This document shows positions 23,200 through 34,408 of a DNA stretch of 64,000 bases, piece after piece. The stretch spans positions 434,001 through 498,000 of the forward strand of contig JARUPY010000321.1 of the NCBI GenBank assembly GCA_029817715.1. The letters are read 5' to 3'. Source of the stretch: Melastoma dodecandrum (Eukaryota; Streptophyta; Magnoliopsida; Myrtales; Melastomataceae). Under the pieces are notes generated by a model. The model was not told the origin of the DNA. It searched no databases and was given only the letters and a program-made list of their open reading frames with translations. The position numbers and the translations under genes are program-made. Every line of letters starts with the position of its first letter. Positions within the stretch are counted from its first letter, which is position 1.

Positions 23200-24734
23200 T
23201 TAAATTATTCGTTGATTCCATTTAACAATAGATTCATCAACTTTAAAATTAACGCCATGCATATCATTTCGCATGATGTGTTAATTTTTAATAAAATGAC
23301 CTGAACTTCTACAGTAGTAGCAAAGCCTAGGTAATTTTTTAATAATATAATGAGAGTTGTGATGAGCACCACGTTTCTCATTATGTAAATTTCTCATTTC
23401 TTGCATTTCATGCATACATAGAGTGGTTTCGTTTTGTGATAGTTGTTCTACTGCTTCCTTAGCCTTTGCTGATAGATTTTCCTTAAGAGAAGCATTCTTA
23501 GAGAGATAGCTTAGTCATCCATCCCCTTCGCTCGCCCCCCCTCTCGGTTGGCCTTTGCGCAAGTAAGAAAACCTAGAGTGAATGAACGTGCGGTTCACCG
23601 ATTCCACCGACTGGACCAAATTGGCCTACAAGCACCCCGCTATTCCTGATCAAGGAATAGGGGAAGGCCTCGTTAGTAACTCAATTTATTGTATAATTCT
23701 ATGAAAATGGTTCTCAATATCATCATAGGATAGACGAGCGAAATCATCTACCTTATCACTTTCATCATCAGTTTGTGCCATATAATAGAGATTTGTTGTT
23801 TCATCATCCTAATCTGATTCCTCATCGCTATCACCCCAAGACACCAACATGGCATTTTTCTTGTATTTTGAGGATTTAGCCTTTTCATTTAAGAGTGGGC
23901 AGTCTGGTCATATATAACCAGATTTATTGCACTCAAATCACACACAACCTTTACTTTGGTGTGGTTTTGAATTTTTCTTTTTAGCATCACGTTTTCCCTT
24001 GAAACGATTTTTTTTTAGATACCTTTTGAATTTCCCTGCCATTTAGGAAATTTCATTACCTAAATGAGATGAAGATGTTTCATCATATTCATTAGCAATA
24101 TTAACATTTCCTTGACATATTCGACTTCTTTTCTTTACCAAACTTGTTCTCATTCTCATAAGTAACAAGAGAACCAAGCAACCGTTGAAGACTTAAGCTT
24201 GTCATATTTTTGGCTTCTTCAATTGCCGTTTCTTTGACTTCTCAATATTTAAGCAATGAACGAAGTATTTTTCTAACTAGCTAAGAATTTGAAATATGGT
24301 TTTGCCAAGTGACTCCATGTCATTAGTAATTTCGGTGAGTTTATCAAACATTTGATTTATTGACTCATCGTTTTTCAGTTTGAATGCCTCATATTGCGTT
24401 ACTAATGCATTCACTTTGGATTCTTTGACTTGTTATGTTTCATCATAGATCAAGGCAAGCGTATCCTACATTTCTTTCTTAGTTTTACAAGTACAGATGT
24501 GATTAAATTCATTTCCAGTAAATACAAATACAAAGTAGTGTGCCTTGCTTTAGTATTGAGAGAGATTATTCTCTTTCTGTCATGTTCATGCCGATAATTG
24601 CTAGGATTAGATGGTGGAACCGTGAGGTCTCCTTCTATTATAATCTGCCAGCAATTGACTCTTTTGCTCATATGAACAACTCTATTCTGACTTTCCAATA
24701 TGAGAAGTGTTTTCCTATAAAGAGCGGGGGACAT
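23200..24734 (-). pseudogene. Copia gag with zinc knuckle
   Basis: The N-terminal part at 24450-24734 (LNTKARHTTLYLYLLEMN, LITSVLVKLRKKC) resembles UBN2/DUF4219-type gag. A CCHC knuckle at about 23945-23895 reads FECNKSGYI..PDCP, with the first Cys two codons upstream and His replaced by Tyr. The downstream acidic segment reads DDESDKVDDFARLSYDDIEN. A Lys/Glu-rich stretch (LSKNASLKENLSAKAKEAVE) follows at 23510-23430. Stops are frequent. A foreign-looking insert at about 23512-23690 splits it. Confidence 0.7.
23512..23690. other. GC-rich insert inside copia gag, possibly organellar
   Basis: About 175 bp of higher GC (for example CTCGCCCCCCCTCTCGGTTG, ACGTGCGGTTCACC, CCCCGCTATTCC) interrupts otherwise continuous gag coding: SYDDIENHFHRII before it and LSYLSKNASLKE after it. 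TTAGT occurs at both borders and could be a short duplication. The text reminds me of plant mitochondrial non-coding DNA, and ACGTGCGGTTC recalls group II intron domain V, but this is from memory and unverified. Confidence 0.35.
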
Positions 24735-24904
24735 TGAGAAGAATGACCATTACTATACATCTTTTCTCAATTTTGACATTTGATGTGCTTAGCAAACTTT
24801 TCGTTGCAACAACACCTTACTATGCTTAAGTAAAAACAACACGTGACCGTTAGATGCAACAATAGGTTTCTGCAGTCGCTATTACACTAAAAGTGTTTAA
24901 GCAA

Positions 24905-24930
24905 GCCTACTCTCATTCCAATTGTTGGAT
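24905..24930 (-). promoter_or_regulatory. Copia primer-binding region and LTR end
   Basis: The minus strand reads CTAATTCAACCCAC (24970-24957), then GATCCAACAATTGG and AATGAGAGTAGGC. Plant copia LTR ends commonly show TTCACCCCC followed by TTGGTATCAGAGC, matching the initiator methionine tRNA; this is a degraded version. It fixes the inner edge of the 5' LTR at about 24930-24950. Confidence 0.5.
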
Positions 24931-24949
24931 CGTTCAAGTGCACTACGAG

Positions 24950-26480
24950 TGGGTTGAATTAGTATTTATCACTTTTTCTACCATTTCTCAGTGTAAGCGA
25001 AAGCGTACCGTGTTACAACAAAACATTACTCAAATAATGATATTTGTTTGACTATAAACGTTACGATTTTGGTCGAGTACATATTCGTCGGATGTATACG
25101 TGATCATAATGGATACTATTGTTTATAGTGGTTCAACCTTAATCGATCTACGTCCACTTTTCACCAACAAGATGATTCCACTATATAATATGATGGTTGC
25201 AAGATGCCCTTGCACTAGGCTGAGTTTCTCTAGAGAGATTTAAAATCTTTAAACAAAATAGGATATCCTCTTCTGGACAATCGATGAGCTCTTCACTCAA
25301 TGAACATCTTCTCGTTTCCAGCAGGATGATGTTCAAACTCAGTAGTGGATAGCTCAAAGGATTTTCAAAACAACACGTTGCTCACTTTAGCGTAAGATTG
25401 TTATCAAAGTACAAAGACAACGTAAAATTCAAAGTAAAGTATAAATCATCACAAAATGATTCTTTACAGTGAGAGAACGACTTCTCAAGGAGTAGCCCAT
25501 TTCTGGTTCACACCAAAGTTTACAGTGAGAGAACGACTTCTCAAGGACTAGCCCATTTATGGTTCAGAGTAGAGGAATGCTTCAACACTCAATCTCTTAA
25601 CAGAGGATTTCCACACAACTTTTGTCTTCCTTCAATAAGAACATGTTTATAAGCACAACAGTCACAACCATGAAGAGTCACTTAGAATTGAGAGAAACAA
25701 GATTTGGTTCCTTACACAACAGAACCTAACTTCTCTCACAGTGAAGTTGGGGTATCCGTCATATACACGGTTCAGACGTGGACGGTTACTAAAGCCGTTA
25801 CTCATTGCACTTCACACCTAGTGCCTACGGTGAAATTTTCAACTATGGCTACTCCTACGCAACCTGTTCTACTGTCCCTCAAAGAGATCGATACTTCTAC
25901 ACAGCACCCCTGTGCTCGGAAGCACCTCTTTTCACTTCGGCGGCGTTCCAACTCCTGCTTTATCCTGCAGGCACGAGACTTCTGGCACACACCCGCAAGT
26001 GCGTGCTTAACTACACAAACTCCATTGGTTTCTGACTTCTCTACAAAGAGACACACATGAGCGGATTCCTGTGGTTGGGTTAACAATTGGCTACCGCAAT
26101 ACGTACCGTATACATTTAGCTTCCTGAAGACAATTCGTTAGCCGCTCATTGAACTCACCGGGGACACACAGTTCCTCTTTGGACGACCAAGGTATGACAC
26201 AGCCCTTGGCACGCTCACACGGAGGTGTCAGTGATAGAAACCGAACGATCACTTAGCACTTTTTGTTCCTCGCCTAATCACAAAGATCGCACAGACATAT
26301 AGCTCACACATATCACACAGTCCACACATTTGTAATCTTGAATGTATGAGCCTCATCTGATTTTATGGAGCAAACCATCGTTGGAGGTGTCCAAGTTCAT
26401 TGGGACAATCTCATTGGTTAGATTCCTAAAATTTCAAGTTATAGTGAATCACACCAATCTGAGCTGATAACCACTCAAAC
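24950..26480 (-). repeat. Probable 5' LTR and flank of the copia element
   Basis: Non-coding sequence lying outward of the primer site. No second LTR copy exists in the window to define its end. It holds a duplicated block (see 25462-25568). Short open frames at 25704-26086 are on both strands and have no domain. Confidence 0.35.
25462..25568. repeat. Direct duplication of about 50 bp
   Basis: TTTACAGTGAGAGAACGACT...TTCTCAAGGA.TAGCCCATTT.TGGTTCA occurs twice, starting at about 25463 and 25518. The two copies differ at two positions. They are nearly adjacent, inside the presumed copia LTR. Confidence 0.85.
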
Positions 26481-26633
26481 GGTGACTTCCCTTAGTTAAT
26501 TTATTCCATCGGTACAAGATGATTAATTACCATGTCTATAGATAGATAATTTACTTAATAACAATTCTATCATATCAATAATCGTAATCAAATCATAATT
26601 AAAGTATTTGATTTGATAATTATCCTCTAAAAG

Positions 26634-26700
26634 GGTTATGTTGCTGCCAATAATTATATTCTGATTGGGTTATGTTGCTGCCAATAATTTATTTTCAAAT
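26634..26700. repeat. 33-bp tandem duplication
   Basis: GGGTTATGTTGCTGCCAATA ATT... starts at about 26634 and again at 26667 with the same following AATTATATT/AATTTATTT, within AT-rich DNA. Bases 26480-27390 otherwise hold no recognisable gene. Confidence 0.85.
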
Positions 26701-27390
26701 CTTTATTTGGAATAATAATATTCTGATTTTGAGCTGCCTAATAAACTGATTCAATTTATTTAGTCATCTCAAATCTTAAATTAAATATTCAAAATATATT
26801 TCATCATAAGAATATATATATCCTTATATTCAGAGGTTAAGCATAGTAATACAGTTGCAGCTTACTATATGGTAGCAACATGCTGCTCACGTTAACTGTA
26901 GATCATCAACACACTGTCCTGCTAATCACTAATGATAAGCATAATATTACAGTACGACATTGTCGACCATTTGCAGCACGTTACTTAGTCTCGTCATTAA
27001 AATTAAGTTTAACACTATATACACTAATTATACTCATACTGAGTTATTTGATTTTAGTTTTGGACAAATATTTGAGTAGACATTTTTTCATTGTTTATCA
27101 TGCTTCGTTTGTTTGTTTCAATAGTTTTTCTATTTTCGGGCATGATCTTGGCTACAAATTCGTTGTTATCGATATCCTTATCGCCCTAGGTGTAGATGAA
27201 GTAAGATGATTTTTAGTCTAGAACATGCCCTAATGGTAAGATGTAATATGAAGTAAGATGTACGTTATATTATGTTTTTAGGCACACTTGTGTATCGCAA
27301 ACATGTACTGCATGTTTGTTTATGATCGAGCATGTAAGTTTCTATCTTAGTTGGCCCCATCTATTGCATCATCTCATTGATGATCCTTGA

Positions 27391-27999
27391 CTAAGGGTTA
27401 AACTCAAACAAATCCTCATCTAGAAATCGAAAGCAAAGATGAACATTGTTATCATGGTAGCTAGTCCAGAAGCATACATATTCAAGGGTATAAAACATAT
27501 GCCCTTCAAGCAAATAGAACTCCTTGACAACATGATTCCAAAATGACAAAAATCCAGGGCAAATAATGTGATTTGGCTCCATATAAGAAGTTGAAATGCT
27601 CAGACGCTCCTTAAATGCACCCTTCTTCTTTTTCCAAGCGGCCAGCCCTTCATCAAACCTTATGTCGCTCTCTCGCGATGGAAGAAGTAGAGATCCTTCA
27701 TGCATGAAGGATTATGCTTGCCCAACAGGAAAATAGGAAAGGAAGGGCCCAACAGTTAGTGTCCTCCCAGTAAAGTCTCATCTCTATCGGCCAACTCATG
27801 TGTGTTGAAGATGATGGATGAGCTGGCATGAGTGGAACACCATCGCCTGAGGTGTGGGAGCGAACTTGAAGTAACTCTTTTGGAGAAGGTTTGATGAGCT
27901 ATGGATTAAGTGAAGAAGATAGTCGATCGAGCGAAAGCTAGTGGAGTGTTTTGAAATGCATAAGGGTATTGGAGTTTTGAAGGCGGGAAATGATAACAT
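27391..27999 (-). pseudogene. Unidentified minus-strand coding remnant
   Basis: Two open stretches (27999-27796 and 27705-27391) in adjoining frames. The second reads PSRESDIRFDEGLAAWKKKK, then PGFLSFWNHVVKEFYLLEG and CFRFLDEDLFEF. The FLSFWN-type motif resembles the ASLLPFWN and ASLLAFWN of the Tat aORFs at 55.7 and 38.9 kb, so a distant PMD/aORF relative is possible. I do not recognise a family with confidence. Confidence 0.35.
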
Positions 28000-30565
28000 T
28001 TAAGTAAAGGTGGTTAGACGTCCCATCTCAGGAGGGTTTTAAAGGAAAAGCGGTAATATGTTACCTAATGAAAATTCTAGGGCATAGGACACTAGACAAG
28101 AATGGATCTGTGGATACACTCGGGACTGGTACGTAAGGATAGCCGGTTTCCACCTATTACGGCTCATTACTACCGCTTGGACTGTAGACTTTACTTAGAA
28201 GATCACAGCTTATTGTCATCCGTCACTCAATGAGGATTATTTCCTGGTTTCAACGTTCTCTAGATCTTAAGTAACGCCCGGACTCATCATTTACCTAGAA
28301 GAGAGTAACATGTTTCAACCCATCTAGACGAAAGAGGTGAATATTGGCTAAGGACACGCGTCACAAGGCCGAGAAGCTAGTTGATATTTAATGTTTTAAT
28401 GAAGAAAAGATGGCGACTCAACAACAATTAGAACAGAACGTGACTGAAGCCATTCAACATGAGGATAACCTCGAAATCTTAGGCAACTAGTCAGAATTTT
28501 AGTATAAATAGGTTTTTTTACACATAGTAAAGGGACCGTGTTAGTGTGGTTGTGATGATGTCACATAGAAGGTAAACTTTTACTTCTTTGCAGAAGGTTA
28601 ACCTACAAGGATAGTCTAGTGCGTTCCTTTTATCAAATAATCACTACCAAGAATTATTTAATAAGTTATCTGATTAATTAAATATATTCCCATGATATAT
28701 TATGTAAATAAAAATGATTTAAAATAATTTTGATTGGCAATTTATTTTCAAGTAGATTGATCTATTCTCCTTAAAGGGAGCAAATCAGTCCCCATATGGA
28801 AAGTATAGATGCAAGGTTCTACAAATTGACTTGGACCTATCCAACAGTTAATAAACCTTTTCTATTACATCTAAACACGTTCAGATTCATTACGAATCAT
28901 GGCAAAGGACAAGCCATCAGAATATAGGCGCATCTCACATATGTCTGTATACAGAAGGTTTGCCAACTACTTAAGGAAACCAAAATTATCTGATTTCCAT
29001 CTACAAAAGCCACAAGAGCATATTTATATGAATTTTATCATGAGCACAATCATGACCATTTGGCAAGATTGATCCTTAAGTCGAAGCATCCCTGAAAATG
29101 AGGAAACCTTTTATTTAGCTGACAATTTCTTTCCATACTTTGGAGAGTCTTCCATCAGCAGTTGTACCTTCCGTAAATATATATTTTTATTTTGTATAAG
29201 ATTTGATTATTTTTAAGTTAGTAAATGTGTGAGGAGAAGGGGATTGTACCATGGTGCATACGTCATTGTAGCCTGATAGACTTGTGAGCTTTTCCTTCTC
29301 TTTGGGGTTGAGCATTCAGTTGGAGAAGGCTAGTGCTCAGGGTACAAGCTGGACCGGACGTGAATGAGGTAAGGAAGAATCTCATAGCATTGTCACATGG
29401 TGGACGTGCATCGGGCTTTGTGAGAAGTCGGGGTGTACACATGCCAGGGCAGTGAGTAGAAGAAGGGCCGCTAGTGAGATCATGGTGGAGGCACTGATAT
29501 TGGTGTTTCTGTAAAATGGAAGTACCTGTTGCAGGCTTGGGAGAAGCTCCATGATGTTGTCTGCTTCTAGAAGTCTTGGTGAAGAGCCAAGCATTGTGGA
29601 TGTCTTGGTGAGGTGCTATGCAGGTTGTAGAATTGCCGAAGGGAAAATCCACACTTGGATAGAGGGGTTGTCTACCTACGTACGCCGCCATTTCTACAGA
29701 TTCCAACCACATGGTTGGAGTTAGTCACTGTCTTTAGTACAAAACGTCAACCACATAGTTTTTGGAGTTAGTCACAGGTCTCTGTGCACGATCCAAAGGT
29801 TTACCGATCACAACCCATCGGACTACTATGTCGAAGGGCTATCTACATCATCTTCTACACTACATAAGTGTCCGGATACCGTTTGTCAGTGCATCCTCTG
29901 TGGAGAAGCTGAATGGCTTCCTATAATATCTTCTGTAGGAGTCTGTTATACCTTCTGTCAGTTTTATATTCACTAGAAGTGTTCAATAATGAATTTCATC
30001 CTATTAGGGTGAAAAGTGAACGTTTGTTATTTCTGAGCCACTATAAACCTTTCATGTCTAATTTACTTTCTTCACAAATGGTTATCTCACGGAGCATTCC
30101 GCAGAAACCTTGACGAAAAAACAAATCAACACAAACAACACAAACGTCTTAGCAATTGCAAAAGGTCGTGCATCAAACCTCTAGTGCTACAACAACCTCT
30201 CAGGTTCTAAAAAGATGTTTTTATCGATCGAGCTCTCGTAGATCATCTTTCGATAGTAAAGAAACCTACAACGTTCTGCGACAATCTCCTACTACTACAA
30301 GTATCTTTCAGATCATGTAATAGACCCTACTGATTATTATCAGGCTGGTCAGATCTACAGAACCTTAATAGCCGAAACATCAACCTTCTCCATCAACCTT
30401 TTGCTACTGTAGAAACTTTCTCGGGACTACAAAGTCATATTCCATATCAGACTTCGGCTGGTCGTTCACTCCTTAAGCAGTTCACTTTGTACATAGGTTT
30501 TGTAACCAAAGAAACTTAACCCTATATTGCTGGATTTTATTAATTTAAAATGTCTGAAAAGGCCA
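28000..30565. other. Unassigned intergenic or decayed repeat DNA
   Basis: No supported gene. A plus-strand TATA-like TATAAATAGG lies at about 28503, and the interval ends in an LTR/primer-like junction at 30570, so part may be a decayed plus-oriented LTR. Open stretches at 29263-29712 (minus) lack domains. Confidence 0.4.
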
Positions 30566-30569
30566 CTAC

Positions 30570-30625
30570 ACTAATTCACCCCTCCTCTTATTGTCATTGT
30601 TACACCAATTGATTTATGAGCCCAA
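30570..30625 (+). promoter_or_regulatory. LTR end and primer-site-like junction
   Basis: Reads CACTAATTCACCCCTCCTCT, then CACCAATTGATTTATGAGCC. This is the arrangement of a plant copia LTR end (TTCACCCC) followed by a degraded TTGGTATCAGAGCC-type methionine primer site. It is plus-oriented. No copia genes follow; the gypsy element on the other strand begins instead. Confidence 0.45.
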
Positions 30626-30830
30626 CTCAATGTAAAGCTAACAGCTAGTTGAGGAACGGTCTTCACTCGACAGATACTTTCAGCTCTTACAAGTTTTCAA
30701 GAGAAAGTCTACAGAAGTTCTACGCTTTGCCAGAACATAACAATGTTAACTTTAGTGGAGGACCTAAATTTGGTAATCCTCCCAAATTCGTCGGCTAAAA
30801 CATCTCTTACTTGAGAACCTTAATGAGATC

Positions 30831-31690
30831 TTACATCGAAGCATTTGATGAAGATATGTAGAATATTGTTGAAAATTGATTAGGTTGAGCAAGTGCTGCT
30901 CTGATTACCTTCGCACTTGCTACCACATATAGAATAAATGGTTTACTTGAATTCAGAGGCATCATCACAGGGGGGAATTCTAAGATATCTTTGAATCTCT
31001 TGAAATTATTTATCATGTTTGTCATTCCAAGTATAATATTCTTTATTTTTTAATAAGGAACAAAACACCTGTGTGTTTCCCGCTATATTCCCTACAAACC
31101 TTTGAATGTAATTGATTTTTCCTAAAAAGGATTGAAACACATTTTTATTCGACGGTGGTTGTAAACTTTATATAGCTTTAGCTTTATCGGGATCTACCTT
31201 GATCCATCTCTCATGTACAAGAAAATCTAAAAATTATCTTGAATGACCCTGAAAGCACATTTCCCCGGGATTAATTTGAGATTATGTCTTCGCATTAATT
31301 GAAAAGCTTGATAGAGATGACTTGTATGTTGAGCACATCTTTTCGACTTTACTACTATATCATCTATATACTCCTAGAATATACTTCCTAAAATTGAATC
31401 TGATATTTTATCCATAACTCGTTGATAACGTAGCACCAACATTTTTTAATCCAAATGGCATAACTAGCTATTCAAATATACCCAACGAACATCTTAAGGC
31501 AGTCTGGTGAATATCCTTTTTAGCAATTAAAATTTGATTGTACCCAAAAAAACCATCCATGAATGACATGATTATATGACCGATTGTTTTGTGAATTAAG
31601 TCATCTACCAGGCATTGTATATTCATCTTTTGGGGTAGCTTTGTTTAAATCTCTAAAATCGATACATACTCTAGCGGATCATATGGAATC
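30831..31690 (-). pseudogene. Gypsy reverse transcriptase and start of RNase H
   Basis: Minus-strand frames give FMDGFFGYNQI-like text near 31560. The active site is EYIDDIVVKSKR at about 31375-31340, followed by LMRRHNLKLIPGKCAFRV. After further breaks comes FPPVMMPLNSSKPFILYVVA at 30970-30900, the lead of RNase H. The YIDD active site is kept although the frame is broken many times. Confidence 0.75.
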
Positions 31691-32361
31691 ATTAAAGGCA
31701 TTCGAGTCATTCAACTTCAAGTTCACTTTAAAGTTCATTGGTATAAATAAAACCACACTTTGATTCATAATTTGAAATGTGTTGATTCATAAATAGAATC
31801 ACCTTGACACACGGACCCCGACTTAGAGTCAACATAATCATCAACACACACGGATCGGGATGTTCCTACATCATTACAGACACACTTGTCATAGAGTCTT
31901 TCACAACCGAACATAAACAACGAGAATTATCTCGACTCACTTGATATTTGGCCAGCCGGTCGAGAACATCAACCACTACATCTTCCTTTTCACTCATCAT
32001 CCTTCACAATAGGAATCTCTAGGGCTCCAACTTTGTGTCCTTTCTCTGCCTTGATTCGTAACCTTCCCACTTGAAACTGTTGGTCTACTTCTGGAGTCGT
32101 TGTCCCATCTTGATCTCATCCAGATGATTGACTATATTCAGACTATGCTGCCTGGTCCAATATTTGGGTTTCCAAGCTTATAGTGTTTATCCAAAGTGAC
32201 CTCCTTGATAATTCGTGCAAGTGCAATTGTAACAAGTAACACACTGTGAAGATGACACCTTTTAACATTTTCAGCTTTAATTACTCCCACATCTCAATCT
32301 AGCCATATCGACAATTCTTGACGTAATGTAGAAAGAATATTAGGTGCCTTATGTAGCCATT

Positions 32362-32658
32362 CTAGACTAAGCAAAGCACTAAAAGTAGAATTATGTCGAC
32401 AACGAAAAATGTTATCTCATTTTCCTTCCATCCTACTTGTAATTGTATTGGAAAAACTCCCATACAATTCGAGGTCCCTCCATTAAAACCACTAACTGAA
32501 ATGTTAGTCTCAACTAAACTCGACTGATCGTACCCTAGAGCTCTAAATACTCGAAACGACATTACGTTACTTGTGGCACCTTTATCTATCAATACTCGTT
32601 TTAAAGGTACTCCATCAAAAAGTGCTTCTATATAAAGTGCATTCATGTGTTGTTTCAT
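32362..32658 (-). pseudogene. Gypsy aspartic protease
   Basis: Reads HMNALYIEALFDGVPLKRVL then IDKGATSNVM, followed by ETNISVSGFNGGTSNCMGVF. The active-site triad is D-K-G; the related copy at 48.9 kb has D-N-G in the same context (TDISVSGFNG, CLGVF). Gag-like coding with little motif content lies at 32676-33180. Confidence 0.75.
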
Positions 32659-33194
32659 GAGATGAGATGACTTCTTTAGCTAATGCAAAGGAAAGTCATA
32701 AAGGCATGAAAAAAAATACTATTGCAATCGAGATTTTCACTTGCCGCAACCCTTCTTGATCCATCTCTCGAGTTGGCAAATTCTGAGGGTAGCAAAATAG
32801 TATTACACTCAACAATGTTTTTAGTTGATTCCATGTCTTCAATGTTTTCACTCTTTAAGAGTATATTATGGCTAGAAGAACCCCAAGCAGGCCTAATCGA
32901 CATAGAGTGAGAACAACTACGCGAAGCAGTATCACTCCTTGAAAAGCCATCTCGAATATTTCTTTTACGTCCCAACTTACTTTCTAACCTTCGAGTCCTC
33001 CTAATTTTCCATTTCAGACTACCTTTAAGGTTCGACTATTTTCTCTTTATAACCTCCCATGTCGAGTCACTATCCTTAAAGTTTTCTATTATACCGGCTT
33101 CACCCATCTTTCCACCATAAACTCGACTTATCTTAATAAATTCACCTACATGAGATTCATATCCTCGAATTTTCCCTGCATTGTTCTTGTTGGC

Positions 33195-33620
33195 GCACGT
33201 TGAAGCCCACGGGAGCGTGTCGAATCGGATCTGGTTCTCGTCTCTAACCCCCTCGACCTACCCGAGTATAAAATCCCCCTTTCCGGTAAGAAATAACCCC
33301 GAAAGTGTTTCATGTGTTTTCCCAAAACACAGCATTTCTTTACCGCTGCACTATTTGCACTCATGTATTCCTCCTCTTTGCTCTAAGGATTTGCCCTCTC
33401 TCATCTCTTTTCCTTCACTTCGTATGGTCCCACTTATTTATAGTCTAAGAAAATGTATAATCTGGTAAATATATTGGGGATATAATAAAATGTCACGCAA
33501 TATATTTCCCCAAGAGATATATTCTCTCCCATTCCGTATATTTCACTAGTGAATATAATTTCTCCAAATTGTAATATATCTGACTTCGGGTCATAAAATC
33601 CTAACAAACTCCAACTTGGG
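33195..33620 (-). repeat. LTR-like region of the gypsy element
   Basis: A minus-strand TATA box (CTATAAATAAG) lies at about 33445-33430. A possible LTR start TGTTAGGATTTT lies near 33610, and the inner end near 33195 (GTGCGCCAACAAGAACA). There is no second copy for comparison. The stretch 33620-33800 may belong to the same LTR or to flank. Confidence 0.4.
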
Positions 33621-33805
33621 CCAAAGTCCATAGAACGTCTAAGGAATTGTACTCCAAGTACTAGTCTCCCCCGAGACTCACCTTGAATATCTCCCTTCTT
33701 CTCCTCCAAGCTCCAACGAGCATAGTCAATGGAACATCCAAGCCCATCCGCGACGAACTTGACTATCCCCATCTTCTTACTTCTCCGTGCTCGCAACCTA
33801 TTACC

Positions 33806-34408
33806 CTACATCTCCGATGACTGAATGCTCCTCTTGAAATATTCATGACGCCTTCTAGAAGACCCAACAATAGTAATAGCAATGACACCTCTCATAATAT
33901 AAAGCCCTTCAATCGACTCCCAGTCATTTCCAACAGCCTTCCTCGGCGAACATTGAGGGCTCCACCTGAAGTAGAAACTCTGTGCTCTTTGGCTTCTAAA
34001 GACACTCAAGGAAATAATATTTCTCATGATGTCAGGTAATGCCGGACACCTGCCAACCCTCTCACAGTTCCATTCTTCATTTTGAGCCGAACCATTACCA
34101 TACCTGCAACCTTACACTCCCACCTACAATGGAACAATATGGGGTGACCATCGACCTACGAGGACTCATGTTGAAAGTACTCCTTGAGTCGAGAATTCAA
34201 TCCTCATCCGATGGTCTCTCCGACTCGGCTTCAACAGTCTGTACCTCGCTAGCCATAAGTACATCTCCGTCTTTAGCATCACTGTCACTGGTATACACAG
34301 CAACCGTCCCTGACGCTTGCCTTCATCCTTCCCTGTCTGCTTTCTGTAGTTTTTTTGTCCCTTCTTACCACAATGGAAGTACCTTACATCGTCGATACCT
34401 TTAGACAT
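33806..34408 (-). pseudogene. Copia gag-zinc knuckle and protease fragment
   Basis: Starts with DDVRYFHCGKKGQKNYRKQ, a gag CCHC knuckle with two Cys changed to Tyr and the His to Gln. A protease follows near 34200-34140 (ILDSRSTFNMSPRRSMVTP), where the family has DSG at the active site and this copy has DSR. Then comes gag-pre-integrase-like SLSVFRSQRAQSFYF and GLYIMRGVI. It is a fragment of a Tork/TNT1-like copia element, cut on both sides. Confidence 0.7.

Larger units (their letters stand above)
21860..24930 (-). mobile_element. Truncated Ty1/copia element, probably SIRE/Maximus type
   Basis: The minus strand carries, in order, a methionine-tRNA-like primer site (about 24930-24905), gag (24734-23200, with a zinc knuckle near 23945-23895), the GAG-pre-integrase segment (23006-22797), integrase (22679-22353) and post-integrase sequence to about 21860. 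Reverse transcriptase and RNase H are absent, so the element is truncated on the left. Pol order and motifs are copia. The knuckle style (FECNKSGY...PDCP) and post-integrase text (KFDAQTDEGIFL, SKAYRVFNKRT) resemble SIRE elements. Confidence 0.8.
30700..33195 (-). mobile_element. Degraded gypsy (Tat-like) element body
   Basis: Minus-strand order: LTR (about 33620-33195), gag-like region (33180-32680), protease (32658-32362), reverse transcriptase (about 31690-31030), start of RNase H (31025-30831), then truncation. Protease and RT motifs match gypsy Tat elements. Stops and frameshifts are frequent. Confidence 0.7.

Noticed and set aside
29263..29712. Minus-strand open frame of 149 codons
   Set aside because: Composition looks random, no domain or partner genes; kept only as unassigned DNA.
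34039..34404. Plus-strand open frame of 121 codons
   Set aside because: The minus strand of the same stretch reads as copia zinc knuckle and protease, which explains it.
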